Positions 16,804-25,114 of a stretch of DNA of 64,000 nt are shown in pieces (position 1 is the first letter of the stretch; each line of letters opens with the position of its first letter). A program made the position numbers and the translations under genes. Location of the stretch: NCBI GenBank assembly GCA_000720375.1, contig JOAA01000001.1, positions 558,001-622,000 on the forward strand, read 5' to 3'. Under the pieces are notes generated by a model. The model was given only the letters and a program-made list of their open reading frames with translations. It searched no databases and was not told the origin of the DNA. Source of the stretch: Rhodococcus rhodnii. Lineage in GTDB: Bacteria; Actinomycetota; Actinomycetes; Mycobacteriales; Pseudonocardiaceae.

Positions 16804-17979
16804 CTACGGGAACGGCAGGCCGACGTAGTTCTCGGCGAGGCTGGTGGCGGCGGCGGTCGATGATGCGGTGTACCGGAGTTGGGCTAGCTGCAAGCGATGT
16901 TGGAACGGGTCGGCGTCGTACGCTCGGTGCAGCATGCTGGTCATGAAGTACGAGAAGTGCTCGGCACGCCAGACCCGGCGCAGACAGGTGTCCGAATAGG
17001 ACTCGACGAGATCTGACCGTCCTGACAGCAACAAAGCTTTGAGAGCACGGGACAAAATCAAGACGTCGTGCACGGCGAGGTTCATCCCCTTGGCACCGGT
17101 CGGCGGTACGATGTGCGCCGAGTCGCCCGCGAGGAACAACCGGCCGTACCGCATCGGTTCGACGACGAAGCTACGCATCGGCGACAGCAACCGTTCCAGG
17201 ATCGGGCCTTCGTGCAGCGAGAAATCCCCGTCGATGGCGAACCGCGCGTGCAGCTCGTCCCAGATCCGGGCATCCGACCATTGGTCGAGTGAGTCCGACG
17301 GGTCGACCTGCAGGTAAAGCCGAGTCACTTCGGGCGTACGCATGCTGTGCAAAGCAAAGCCGCGCTCGTGGTTCGCGTAGATCAGCTCGTCGTGCGCGGG
17401 CGGCGCCTTGACCAGAACCCCAAGCCAGGCGAACGGGTACACGTGGTCGTACACGGACAGCTCAGCGTCCGGAATGGACGGACGACTGATGCCGTGGAAC
17501 CCGTCGCAGCCCGCGATCACGTCGGCCTGGATTTCGTGTGCGACACCGTCAGCGTCCTTATAGGTCACTCGCGGTTTGTCGCCGGTCACGTCGTGCAGTT
17601 CGACGTCGGACACTTCAAAGTGGATCTGCGCGCCCGCTTCGAGCCGGGCGGCGATCAGGTCCTTGACGATCTCTTGCTGCCCGTAGACAGTGATCGTCCG
17701 GTCGGTGAGGTCGGTCAGCGCGATCCGATGGTCCTCGCCGTCGAACCGCAGGACGATCCCGCGGTGCGGCATGCCTTCCCGGTCGAGCCGCTCGGCCAGC
17801 CCGACTTCTCGCAACAGCTTGACCGTCGGGTCTTCGCAAACGCCCGCGCGGACGCGCCGTTCGACGTAGTCCCGGCTGCGGTTCTCCAGGATCACCGAGT
17901 CGATGCCGTCCAGCCAGAGCAAGTGGGACAGCAGCAGACCGGCCGGTCCGGCCCCGACGATCGCCACCTGAGTGCGCAT
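16804..17979 (-). CDS. pobA: 4-hydroxybenzoate 3-monooxygenase
   Basis: A 391-residue flavin hydroxylase (Pseudomonas PobA has 394). Motifs: VAIVGAGPAGLLLSHLL (dinucleotide fold), AGCDGFHG (DG motif), FLAGDSAHIVPPTGAKGMNLA (GD motif). It converts 4-hydroxybenzoate to protocatechuate, the substrate of the dioxygenase encoded next. The ATG at 17979 is chosen; a longer frame to 18027 would run into the divergent promoter. It is transcribed away from the IclR regulator gene. Confidence 0.93.
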   Translation of the reverse strand: MRTQVAIVGAGPAGLLLSHLLWLDGIDSVILENRSRDYVERRVRAGVCEDPTVKLLREVGLAERLDREGMPHRGIVLRFDGEDHRIALTDLTDRTITVYGQQEIVKDLIAARLEAGAQIHFEVSDVELHDVTGDKPRVTYKDADGVAHEIQADVIAGCDGFHGISRPSIPDAELSVYDHVYPFAWLGVLVKAPPAHDELIYANHERGFALHSMRTPEVTRLYLQVDPSDSLDQWSDARIWDELHARFAIDGDFSLHEGPILERLLSPMRSFVVEPMRYGRLFLAGDSAHIVPPTGAKGMNLAVHDVLILSRALKALLLSGRSDLVESYSDTCLRRVWRAEHFSYFMTSMLHRAYDADPFQHRLQLAQLRYTASSTAAATSLAENYVGLPFP

Positions 17980-18051
17980 GACTGAAGAGTTGCCGAAAAT
18001 CGCCACGTCAGCGACTCTAGTTTCCACTCACCGGAAGGCACACTTGGAGTC

Positions 18052-18807
18052 ATGACAGGCGAGTCGGTGTCCAGCCGGGTGTTCCGGCTGCTGGACGCGT
18101 TCTCCGAGACCAAGCCGGCGCTGACGCTCTCCGAGCTCAGCACCTTGGCCGACCTGCCGTTGAGCACGACCCATCGGCTGGTCGCGGAGCTGACGGACTG
18201 GGGCGGGCTGACTCGCGGCGCGGACGGGCGCTACCGGATCGGCCTGCGACTGCTGGCGATCGGATCGCTCTCACCAGGCAGTTTGAGCCTGCGCGAGCGG
18301 GCGATGCCGTTTCTCGAAGACCTCTACGAGGCGACGAGGCAGAACGTGCAGCTGGCCGTGCGGGATGATCTCGAAGCGGTCTACCTCGAGCGGATCTCGG
18401 CGCGTGGCGCGGTCAGCATCCTGACCAGGGTGGGCAGCCGGCTGCCGCTGCACGCGACCGGCGTCGGCCTGATCCTGCTCGCGCATGCCAACGATGACGT
18501 GCGGGAACGCGTCTTCGCAGCGCCGCTGGAGCGGTTCACCGAGAAGACGATCTCCACGACGAAGCAGCTGCGCGAGGCCCTGGCCGCCGCCCGGCGCGAC
18601 GGTTACGTGGTCAGCGACCGGCAGATCGAAATGATCACCCAGTCGATCGCGGCCCCGATCCGGGACGCGTCGAACACCGTCATCGCGGCGCTGTCCATCG
18701 TCGTACCCGTCGAAATGGACGCACACACGCTCGTGCCCGCGGTCCGTGCCGCGGGCCACGGCATCTCACGGGCGATGGGCTGGCGGCCCAAGGCCCTCAG
18801 GCGCTGA
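18052..18807 (+). CDS. IclR-family regulator, PobR-like
   Basis: A 251-residue IclR protein: an N-terminal winged helix (LSELSTLADLPLSTTHRLVAELTDWGG) and a C-terminal effector domain ending in ITQSIAAPIRDASNTVIAALSIVVP. It is divergent from pobA-pcaHG with a 72-base spacer, the usual place of a 4-hydroxybenzoate or protocatechuate-responsive regulator. The effector is inferred from that context only. Its 3' end overlaps the convergent Cys-rich gene by 11 bases. Confidence 0.88.
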   Translation: MTGESVSSRVFRLLDAFSETKPALTLSELSTLADLPLSTTHRLVAELTDWGGLTRGADGRYRIGLRLLAIGSLSPGSLSLRERAMPFLEDLYEATRQNVQLAVRDDLEAVYLERISARGAVSILTRVGSRLPLHATGVGLILLAHANDDVRERVFAAPLERFTEKTISTTKQLREALAAARRDGYVVSDRQIEMITQSIAAPIRDASNTVIAALSIVVPVEMDAHTLVPAVRAAGHGISRAMGWRPKALRR

Positions 18808-18994
18808 TTCTGACTTCGGTGCAGGTGCAGCCCCCGGTGAGCTGCACGCACTCGAGCACCAGCTCGTGCGTGTCGATTTCCAGTTCGATACAGGTGACGT
18901 CAGTGCATTCGGCTGTGCCGTCGCTGTGCACGACAAGGCTGCCGTGACAGTGGTCGATTCCCCGACTGCACAGCACGCATTCGGTGGAAATCAT
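18797..18994 (-). CDS. Small cysteine-rich protein, probable zinc-binding
   Basis: 65 residues with nine Cys and four His: CxxC (6, 9), His15-Cys16-His17, Cys30, Cys35, Cys49 and CTC (56-58). The spacing suggests one or two zinc sites. I recognise it only as the sort of short uncharacterised protein found in Pseudonocardiales. It lies 56 bases downstream of a 37-residue ORF on the same strand and is convergent with the IclR gene. No function is proposed. Confidence 0.6.
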   Translation of the reverse strand: MISTECVLCSRGIDHCHGSLVVHSDGTAECTDVTCIELEIDTHELVLECVQLTGGCTCTEVRISA

Positions 18995-19050
18995 GCACTT
19001 CGTACTACCCCATCAGCCGTGTCGAACCCTCATCGACACGCCGAGCGAGG

Positions 19051-19164
19051 TCAGCGTTCCGAGTCGTTCTCGGCGTGACCGATCAGCTCTTCGATCTCCC
19101 ACTTGCCGAACAGCTCGCGCAGTTCGTCGAAGATCGGCGTCTCCCCCACAGTTGCGTTGGTCAT
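19051..19164 (-). CDS. 37-residue acidic small ORF
   Basis: ATG at 19164 after a purine-rich GGGAGAGGGG site. The product is acidic, with an amphipathic-looking middle FDELRELFGKWEIEELIGH, and has no signal or Cys. Codon use (GC at third positions) agrees with coding. It is followed on the same strand by the Cys-rich protein gene and may be co-transcribed. It could be a small regulatory protein or peptide precursor; neither is supported further. Confidence 0.5.
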   Translation of the reverse strand: MTNATVGETPIFDELRELFGKWEIEELIGHAENDSER

Positions 19165-19369
19165 GGTCCCCTCTCCCTTCACACAGCGTGTACACCCGTA
19201 TCCCCCACGAGTCGCACACCTGTCACCCGTATGACGTAAAGCGGACTCATTTCATTCCGCCCCTCTGCCGTGAGCTACGTCTCATTTGGGTTCTTTGGTT
19301 CATCCTGAGACAATGTTCGAGATGCGAATTTCCGTTCGTATTGCGCACAACGGGCAACACGGAGGCGTA

Positions 19370-20173
19370 ATGGCGTCGATAACGTCGTTGGCGGAGGCCG
19401 TCGCCGACCTGGTGCACGACGGTGACCAGGTCGCGCTGGAAGGCTTCACGCACTTGATCCCGTTCGCGGCCGGGCACGAGATCATCCGGCAGGGCCGCGA
19501 GGACCTCACCCTGGTCCGGATGACCCCGGACCTGATCTACGACCAGCTGATCGGCGCGGGCTGCGCGCGGAAACTGATCTTCTCGTGGGGCGGGAACCCC
19601 GGCGTCGGGTCGCTGCACCGGTTCCGGGACGCCGTCCAGCACTCATGGCCGGTGCCGCTGGAGATCGAGGAACACAGCCACGCGGGCATGGCCAACCGCT
19701 ACGCCGCGGGCGCGTCCGGTCTCCCGTTCGCCGTGCTGCGCGGCTACACGGGCACTGACCTGCCCAACCAGACCGACACGATCAAACCGATCACGTGCCC
19801 GTTCACCGGCCAAACGCTCACCGCGGTGCCCGCGCTGAACCCGGACGTGGCGATCATCCACGCCCAACGCGCGGACCGGAAGGGAAACGTGCAGCTCTGG
19901 GGCATCACGGGCGTGCAGAAGGAGGCCGTGCTCGCGGCCAAGCGCTCGCTTGTCACGGTCGAGGAGATCGTCGACTCGCTGGAGCCACGGCCCAACTCGG
20001 TCACCTTGCCGAGCTGGGTCGTCACCGCGGTCGCTGAAGCACCGAACGGCGCGCATCCGTCGTACGCCCACGACTACTACGTGCGGGACAACGAGTACTA
20101 CAAGGCATGGGACGCCATCAGTCGTGATCGGGACGAGTTTCAGCGCTGGCTTGAGAAGGAGGTCGTCCGATGA
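19370..20173 (+). CDS. pcaI: 3-oxoadipate CoA-transferase alpha subunit
   Basis: A 267-residue class I CoA-transferase alpha subunit with a substrate loop GFTHLIPFAAGHEIIRQ and SWGGNPGVGSLHRFRDA. The ATG at 19370 follows GGAGG with a 5-base spacer; the longer frame upstream lacks a ribosome-binding site. With the beta subunit (ATGA overlap) and pcaB downstream it belongs to the beta-ketoadipate pathway. IpdA at 57877 is a distant paralogue with a different job. Confidence 0.88.
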   Translation: MASITSLAEAVADLVHDGDQVALEGFTHLIPFAAGHEIIRQGREDLTLVRMTPDLIYDQLIGAGCARKLIFSWGGNPGVGSLHRFRDAVQHSWPVPLEIEEHSHAGMANRYAAGASGLPFAVLRGYTGTDLPNQTDTIKPITCPFTGQTLTAVPALNPDVAIIHAQRADRKGNVQLWGITGVQKEAVLAAKRSLVTVEEIVDSLEPRPNSVTLPSWVVTAVAEAPNGAHPSYAHDYYVRDNEYYKAWDAISRDRDEFQRWLEKEVVR

Positions 20174-20886
20174 CGTACACGACTGACGAGATGATGACCG
20201 TCGCGGCCGCCCGGGTTTTGAAAGACTGCGCGTCGTGCTTTGTCGGCATCGGCCTGCCCAGTACGGCGGCGAACCTCGCTCGCGCGACGCACGCGCCCGA
20301 CCTTGTGTTGATCTACGAATCCGGCTGCATCGGCGCGAAACCCGACCGGCTGCCACTGTCCATTGGCGACGGCATCCTCGCCGAGACGGCGGATTCGCTG
20401 GTCAGCGTGCCGGAGATCTTCAACTACTGGCTGCAGCCCGGCCGGATCGACGTCGGCTTTCTCGGCGCGGCACAGCTGGACAAGCACGGCAACATCAACA
20501 CGACCGTGATCGGTGACTACGCCGATCCGAAGGTGCGGCTGCCCGGGGCGGGCGGGGCGCCGGAGATCGCCGCGTCGTGCAAGGAAGTCGTGATCGTAGT
20601 CCGCCAGAGCAAGCGCACGTTCATCGACAAGCTCGACTTCATCACATCGGTCGGCCAGGGTGACCGGTCGACGTTCACCGGCGCCGGCCCGCAGATGATC
20701 ATCACCGATCTCGGTGTGCTGCGGCCGGTCGACGGCGAGTTCACGCTCACCCAGATCCATCCTGGAGTCGAGGTCTCCCAGGCGATCGAAGCGACCGGTT
20801 GGGCGTTGGAGGTGTCGCCCGAACTGACCGAGACGCCCCCGCCGACCGAGGCCGAGTTGACCGCGTTGCGGAAACTGGCAGGCTGA
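20170..20886 (+). CDS. pcaJ: 3-oxoadipate CoA-transferase beta subunit
   Basis: A 238-residue class I CoA-transferase beta subunit. The catalytic glutamate lies in LIYESGCIG, where this family forms its glutamyl-CoA intermediate. GAAQLDKHGNINTTVIGDY and GAGGAPEIAASC are typical. It overlaps pcaI by 4 bases and is followed after 4 bases by pcaB. Confidence 0.88.
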   Translation: MTYTTDEMMTVAAARVLKDCASCFVGIGLPSTAANLARATHAPDLVLIYESGCIGAKPDRLPLSIGDGILAETADSLVSVPEIFNYWLQPGRIDVGFLGAAQLDKHGNINTTVIGDYADPKVRLPGAGGAPEIAASCKEVVIVVRQSKRTFIDKLDFITSVGQGDRSTFTGAGPQMIITDLGVLRPVDGEFTLTQIHPGVEVSQAIEATGWALEVSPELTETPPPTEAELTALRKLAG

Positions 20887-20890
20887 CGTC

Positions 20891-22138
20891 GTGTTCGACG
20901 AACTGTTCGGGGCACGGGACGACCAGGCATGGTTGCGGGCCATGGTGGACGCCGAGAAGGCGCTCGCCACGGCCTTGGCCAAGGCAGGCGTGATCCCCGC
21001 CGCCGCTGCCGCTGAGATCTCGCAGTGCCCGGCCGATTTCGACCCGGCGGAGATCGGCAGACAGGCCGTCGGTCCCGGAAATCCCGTGATTCCGTTGGTT
21101 CAAGCGATGCGTAGCCGCGTATCCGACGAGGCGAGCCGGTATGTCCACTTCGGAGCTACCAGCCAGGACATCATGGACACGGCCGCGATGCTGGTGGCCA
21201 AGAACGCTGCCGCGGGCATGCTGGCCGATGTGGACGCTGCCGCGGATGCCTGCGCCAGGTTGGCCGATGAGCACCGGCACACGATCATGATCGCGCGGAC
21301 GCTCATGCAACACGCCCTGCCTACGACGTTCGGGCTCAAGTGCGCGGGTTGGCTCGTGGCTTTGGACGAAGCGGCAGCCAACCTCAGGCGAGTTCGGTTC
21401 ACGGCTCAGCTCGGCGGGGCCGTGGGGACGTTGTCGGTGTTCGGCAATACCGAGGTGCCACGGCTGTTCGCCGCGGAACTCGGCCTCGCCGAGCCTTCGA
21501 TTCCGTGGCACACCAACCGGACCAGGTTGGGTGAGCTCGCCGGTGCGCTCGGTGTGCTGGCCGGGGTGCTCGGCAAGATCGCTTTGGACGTGACGCTGCT
21601 GGCTCAGACCGAGGTCGGTGAGGTCGCGGAGTCGTCCGGTGGTGGCTCGTCCACCATGCCGCACAAGCAAAACCCGGTTCGGTCCGTGCTGATCACCGCC
21701 GGTGCCAAGCAGATCCCGGGTTTGGTGGCGACCATGCTCGCTGCCATGCCGCAGGAGCACGAGCGGGCGGCGGGTGCTTGGCATGCTGAATGGGAAACTC
21801 TGAATTCAATGTTCAGCATTCTGGGCACAGCATGCACGCGCACCCGGGACCTGGTGACCGGGTTGCGAGTGGACCGGGAGCGGATGCGTGCCAATGTGGA
21901 CATGACCGGTGGTCTGGTGATGGCCGAAGCCGTCGTCACCGCGCTGGCCCCGGCAATCGGCCGGGCCGCCGCCGCGGGCATCGTCAAGGAGATCGCGACA
22001 TCCGGGCACCCGTTCCGCACGGCGCTGCTCAACGACCCACGGGTCCGACTGTCCGAAGCAGACATAGACAAGGCACTGGATCCGGCCGGATACCTGGGTT
22101 CGGCCGACGAGTTCATAGATCGGGCGTTACGACGATGA
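20891..22138 (+). CDS. pcaB: 3-carboxy-cis,cis-muconate cycloisomerase
   Basis: 415 residues of the fumarase/aspartase superfamily with signature GSSTMPHKQNPV and the upstream FGATSQDIMDTA loop. It is shorter than the ~450-residue proteobacterial enzyme but all three conserved regions are present. It converts carboxymuconate from PcaGH to 4-carboxymuconolactone. GTG start at 20891. The next steps (pcaC/D or fused pcaL) are not in the window. Confidence 0.9.
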   Translation: MFDELFGARDDQAWLRAMVDAEKALATALAKAGVIPAAAAAEISQCPADFDPAEIGRQAVGPGNPVIPLVQAMRSRVSDEASRYVHFGATSQDIMDTAAMLVAKNAAAGMLADVDAAADACARLADEHRHTIMIARTLMQHALPTTFGLKCAGWLVALDEAAANLRRVRFTAQLGGAVGTLSVFGNTEVPRLFAAELGLAEPSIPWHTNRTRLGELAGALGVLAGVLGKIALDVTLLAQTEVGEVAESSGGGSSTMPHKQNPVRSVLITAGAKQIPGLVATMLAAMPQEHERAAGAWHAEWETLNSMFSILGTACTRTRDLVTGLRVDRERMRANVDMTGGLVMAEAVVTALAPAIGRAAAAGIVKEIATSGHPFRTALLNDPRVRLSEADIDKALDPAGYLGSADEFIDRALRR

Positions 22139-22878
22139 GCGACTTCGTGCAGTCATTGGAACGTGGCCTCGCGGTCATCAGAGCGTTCGACGCCGACCAC
22201 CCCGAGATGACACTCAGCGATGTCGCCAGGGTCACCGGCCTGACCAGGGCCGCGGCCCGCCGGTTCCTGCTCACGTTGGTCGACCTGGGCTACATGCGTA
22301 CCGACGGGCGGTTGTTCACGTTGCGCCCCAAGGTTCTTGAGCTCGGCTACTCGTATCTGTCCAGCCTCGGCCTGCCCGACGTCGCCCAGCCACACCTGGA
22401 GAAGCTGGCCGCGGAGGTGCACGAGTCCTGTTCAGTGTCCGTCCTGGACGGTTCGGACATCGTTTACGTCGCCCGCGTCCCCACCAAGCGGATCATGAAC
22501 GTGATGATCGAGATCGGCACGCGCTTCCCGGCGCACGCCACCTCGATGGGCCGCGTAATGCTTGCCGCCCAGGAGAACCTGGACGACTTTCTGGCCACCA
22601 CTCCGTTGACCGCGTTGACCGACCGCACGATCACCGACCCCGTCGAGCTGAAGTCGGAGCTGTCGCGCGTCCGTGCTCAAGGCTGGAGCATGGTCGACGG
22701 GGAACTGGAGCACGGCCTGCGCTCCATCGCCGCGCCGATCCGCAACAAAGGCAAGGTGATCGCGGCGGTCAACATCTCCACCCACGTCAGCAGGCCGATC
22801 GAGAGCGTGCACGACGACCTCGTCCCGCCACTGCTGGCCACAGCCGAAGCGATCTCCGCAGACCTGAACCTCTCGTGA
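22135..22878 (+). CDS. pcaR: IclR-family regulator, PcaR/PcaU-like
   Basis: A 247-residue IclR protein opening SDFVQSLERGLAVIRAFDADHPEMTLS, characteristic of the PcaR/PcaU/CatR group. Its effector domain has ARVPTKRIMNVMIEIGTRFPAHATSMGRV. The ATG overlaps the pcaB stop by 4 bases, so it ends the pcaIJB operon it probably regulates. Its TGA stop lies inside the left arm of a 46-bp palindrome. Confidence 0.88.
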   Translation: MSDFVQSLERGLAVIRAFDADHPEMTLSDVARVTGLTRAAARRFLLTLVDLGYMRTDGRLFTLRPKVLELGYSYLSSLGLPDVAQPHLEKLAAEVHESCSVSVLDGSDIVYVARVPTKRIMNVMIEIGTRFPAHATSMGRVMLAAQENLDDFLATTPLTALTDRTITDPVELKSELSRVRAQGWSMVDGELEHGLRSIAAPIRNKGKVIAAVNISTHVSRPIESVHDDLVPPLLATAEAISADLNLS

Positions 22879-22917
22879 GTGTTTTGGCCGGTTAGAACCG
22901 GCCAAAACACTCACGAG
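22872..22917. terminator. Perfect 46-bp palindrome, copy 1 of a dispersed family
   Basis: Two perfectly complementary 22-base arms around an AG loop; the core arm is GTGAGTGTTTTGGCCGGTT. It lies between the convergent pcaR and Mce-associated genes and contains the pcaR stop codon. Nearly the same sequence occurs at 44668-44711, 54319-54362 and 55376-55419. It has bidirectional terminator geometry; the sequence conservation is unusual for terminators. Confidence 0.8.
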
Positions 22918-22920
22918 CTC

Positions 22921-23403
22921 TCACAGGAACCGAATACCGCTGATCTTCCAGGTCTCGCCGACCTTCTCCGCGTTGATCAGCAGTTGGGCCGCGGCGGATT
23001 CGTGCTTGTCGCCTTGGACGGTCTGCCGGTCGATGAACACCAGGAGCCGGGCAGAGTTCGGGCCCAGGTCCGTCACACCGATCGATCGAACCGCCGTGGT
23101 CAGCACCTGCTTGGTCTCAGCGGCGTGCTTCTTCGCCGCCTCGAAGTCCGTGTTGTACTGCTGCATCGCCGCGCCGGTCAGAACCTCCTGGGCGGCAACG
23201 GAAGTCCGATCCATCTGGGTTGGGTCGTACGAGAACACCGTGCGCAGAGCCCGTCCAACTTGGTCGGTCACAGCGTTCGTGCCTGCGACGTCAACAAGAG
23301 CGGTGTTCGCGGGTCCTGGCGATCGGGACAACGAGAACCAGAGCGTCGCGCAGCCACATAGGATGATCACGCCGCCAAGAATGCCTGCGATGGTGGGTTT
23401 CAT
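22921..23403 (-). CDS. Mce-associated membrane-anchored protein
   Basis: 160 residues with one N-terminal transmembrane segment (IAGILGGVIILCGCATLWF) followed by an extracytoplasmic domain resembling the Mas/NTF2-like proteins found after mceF in actinobacteria (TVFSYDP ... VLTGAAMQQYN ... VFIDRQTVQGDKHES). The ATG at 23403 overlaps the upstream gene's stop. It is the last gene of the mce operon. It likely stabilises or assists the Mce complex, inferred from OmamA/Mas precedents. Confidence 0.75.
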   Translation of the reverse strand: MKPTIAGILGGVIILCGCATLWFSLSRSPGPANTALVDVAGTNAVTDQVGRALRTVFSYDPTQMDRTSVAAQEVLTGAAMQQYNTDFEAAKKHAAETKQVLTTAVRSIGVTDLGPNSARLLVFIDRQTVQGDKHESAAAQLLINAEKVGETWKISGIRFL

Positions 23404-23888
23404 GTCCCGACCACCTCCAGCGCGCTGACCTTCCAGCCCGTGTCGGTCCTCGCGAGGTCCACGTCCCATCGGCTCACGCTGGTGGTCGGCTGGGCGCCGT
23501 TCTGGCTCACCGAGACCTCGACCGCGGCGATCATGTTCGCGGTTCCGCTGTACGTGTTCATTGTCGTGATCGCGGCGACGACCGGGTTCGCTCGTGCGAC
23601 CGTCTTGGCACCCAAGGCGGCCTGCCTGTCGGTGTCCCGGTTACGGTTCAGGCGTTCGAGCAGCGGTCCGGTCGACGCCTCCCGCCAACGATCAAAATCA
23701 GCGTCGAGGTTCTGGTAGTCCACTGTGTTCAACTCGATGACCTGCCGCACGCCCACATCGAGCACGGCGTCACGTTGCTTGGCCAGATCGGCTTCCGAGC
23801 TGTTCGCGGACGACCACCAGCGCCAGCCCGTAAAACCAGCCGCAGCCACCGCCAGCACCGCGAGCACAACCAGAATCCGACCGATCAC
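23400..23888 (-). CDS. Mce-associated membrane-anchored protein
   Basis: 162 residues: an N-terminal transmembrane segment (ILVVLAVLAVAAAGFTGWRWW), then a Mas-type domain with DYQNLDADFDRWREASTGPLLERL, a pattern shared with Mce-associated proteins. The GTG at 23888 overlaps the mceF stop (GTGA). It is a probable paralogue of the following gene product. Confidence 0.78.
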   Translation of the reverse strand: MIGRILVVLAVLAVAAAGFTGWRWWSSANSSEADLAKQRDAVLDVGVRQVIELNTVDYQNLDADFDRWREASTGPLLERLNRNRDTDRQAALGAKTVARANPVVAAITTMNTYSGTANMIAAVEVSVSQNGAQPTTSVSRWDVDLARTDTGWKVSALEVVGT

Positions 23889-25114
23889 CTGGGCAAACCT
23901 AGCAACTGACCGATGTTCTGCAAACCGGCGCTGCCACGGTTCAGCGAAAGCACCCCAGGAAGTTGGGGCGGCGGCTGCGTGGCCTGACCGCCCGGCGAGA
24001 CCTGCTTCGGGACGCCCGCGAAAGGTGCGTTCTGCGAGCCGCGCACGCCGATCGGGCTGTTCGGCGGCTCGGCGCAGTAGGCGTTGCGGTTCACCGGGAT
24101 GGGATCGGTCTGGCTGGCCGAACGCTGTTTCGTGCCCTCGTAGCCCTTCACGCAGGGCGGCGGGTCGAAGAAGTTCAGCATGATCCCGAGGTGCCCGGTG
24201 CCGTCCGGTGCCGTGCTCGGCGTGAACGCGGAGATCACCGGGTACGCGACCATGAACTGCTCGATCGCGGCCGTCCGGCTGGTCGTGATCGACGTGGTGG
24301 TCAGCAGGTTCGCGAACACCACGCCCAGTTCCGGGCCGGACGTCCGCAGGATGTCCACCACCTGGTCGGCCACTCCGGGCGTGACCTCGATCAGCTTGCG
24401 CAGGTCCGGATCCGACGTCTTCAGTTGCTCGGACAACTTGCGCAGCCCGGACGAGAACGCGATCAACTGCTGAGCGTCGGCCTGCTGGCGTTCCAGAACA
24501 GTCCGCCCAGTGCTCAGCAAGCCGGTCGTCTGTGGCAAGTGCTGGGTCGCGGTGGCGGTGAACTGTCCAGCCGAGTCCAGCAGCAGCTGCAGGTCGTTGC
24601 CGGTTCCGGCGAACGCGGTGTTCAACTCGTCCACGACCGTGCGCAACGATTCGACCGGCACGCTCCGGACGAACCCGTCCAAGTTGGACAACATCGTTTC
24701 GGTCGCCGGTGGAATGCTCGTGCGGTCCCTGGGAATCACCGATCCCGCCGCCAGATACGGTCCGCGCTCACCACCAGGCTGCAGGTCGACGTACTGCTCG
24801 CCGATCGCGGACCGGTTGGCCACCACGGCTTTCGTGTCGGCGGGGATCGAATGCCCGGTCTCCATCACGAGTTCGACGTTCACCCCGTCATCGACGAGGT
24901 GCATCTCGCCGACCCGGCCCACGGTCACGCCGCGATACGTGACCTCGGCGTTGGTGAAGATCCCGCCAGAGTCGCGCAGTTGCATCGTCACCACGTACCC
25001 GCTGGCCCCGAAGAGCCGATCCAGCCCGGCGTAACGGGCGCCGGCGTACGTCACGGCAACCACGGCGATCACGATGAACGCGACGAACCGCCACTTGACG
25101 CCTCGGGTGAGCAT
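23885..25114 (-). CDS. mceF: Mce-family substrate-binding protein (F position)
   Basis: 409 residues: one N-terminal anchor (FVAFIVIAVVAVTYAGARY), an MlaD/MCE domain (YVVTMQLRDSGGIFTNAEVTYRGVTVGRVGEM) and a long helical region. The C-terminal tail is Pro/Gly-rich with Cys. It is the last of six tandem Mce proteins that would form the hexameric lipid channel; the overlap with mceE is TGATG. Confidence 0.9.
   Translation of the reverse strand: MLTRGVKWRFVAFIVIAVVAVTYAGARYAGLDRLFGASGYVVTMQLRDSGGIFTNAEVTYRGVTVGRVGEMHLVDDGVNVELVMETGHSIPADTKAVVANRSAIGEQYVDLQPGGERGPYLAAGSVIPRDRTSIPPATETMLSNLDGFVRSVPVESLRTVVDELNTAFAGTGNDLQLLLDSAGQFTATATQHLPQTTGLLSTGRTVLERQQADAQQLIAFSSGLRKLSEQLKTSDPDLRKLIEVTPGVADQVVDILRTSGPELGVVFANLLTTTSITTSRTAAIEQFMVAYPVISAFTPSTAPDGTGHLGIMLNFFDPPPCVKGYEGTKQRSASQTDPIPVNRNAYCAEPPNSPIGVRGSQNAPFAGVPKQVSPGGQATQPPPQLPGVLSLNRGSAGLQNIGQLLGLPR

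Noticed and set aside
17980..18051. Operator in the pobA-IclR spacer
   Set aside because: Only a weak, mismatched inverted repeat is visible; not enough to call a site.
19165..19369. Additional small gene before pcaI
   Set aside because: No frame with a ribosome-binding site and start; read as the divergent promoter region.
22879..23361. Plus-strand open frame beginning in palindrome copy 1 (similar frames arise at other copies)
   Set aside because: The shared first residues come only from the palindrome; the rest is antisense to Mce-associated genes.
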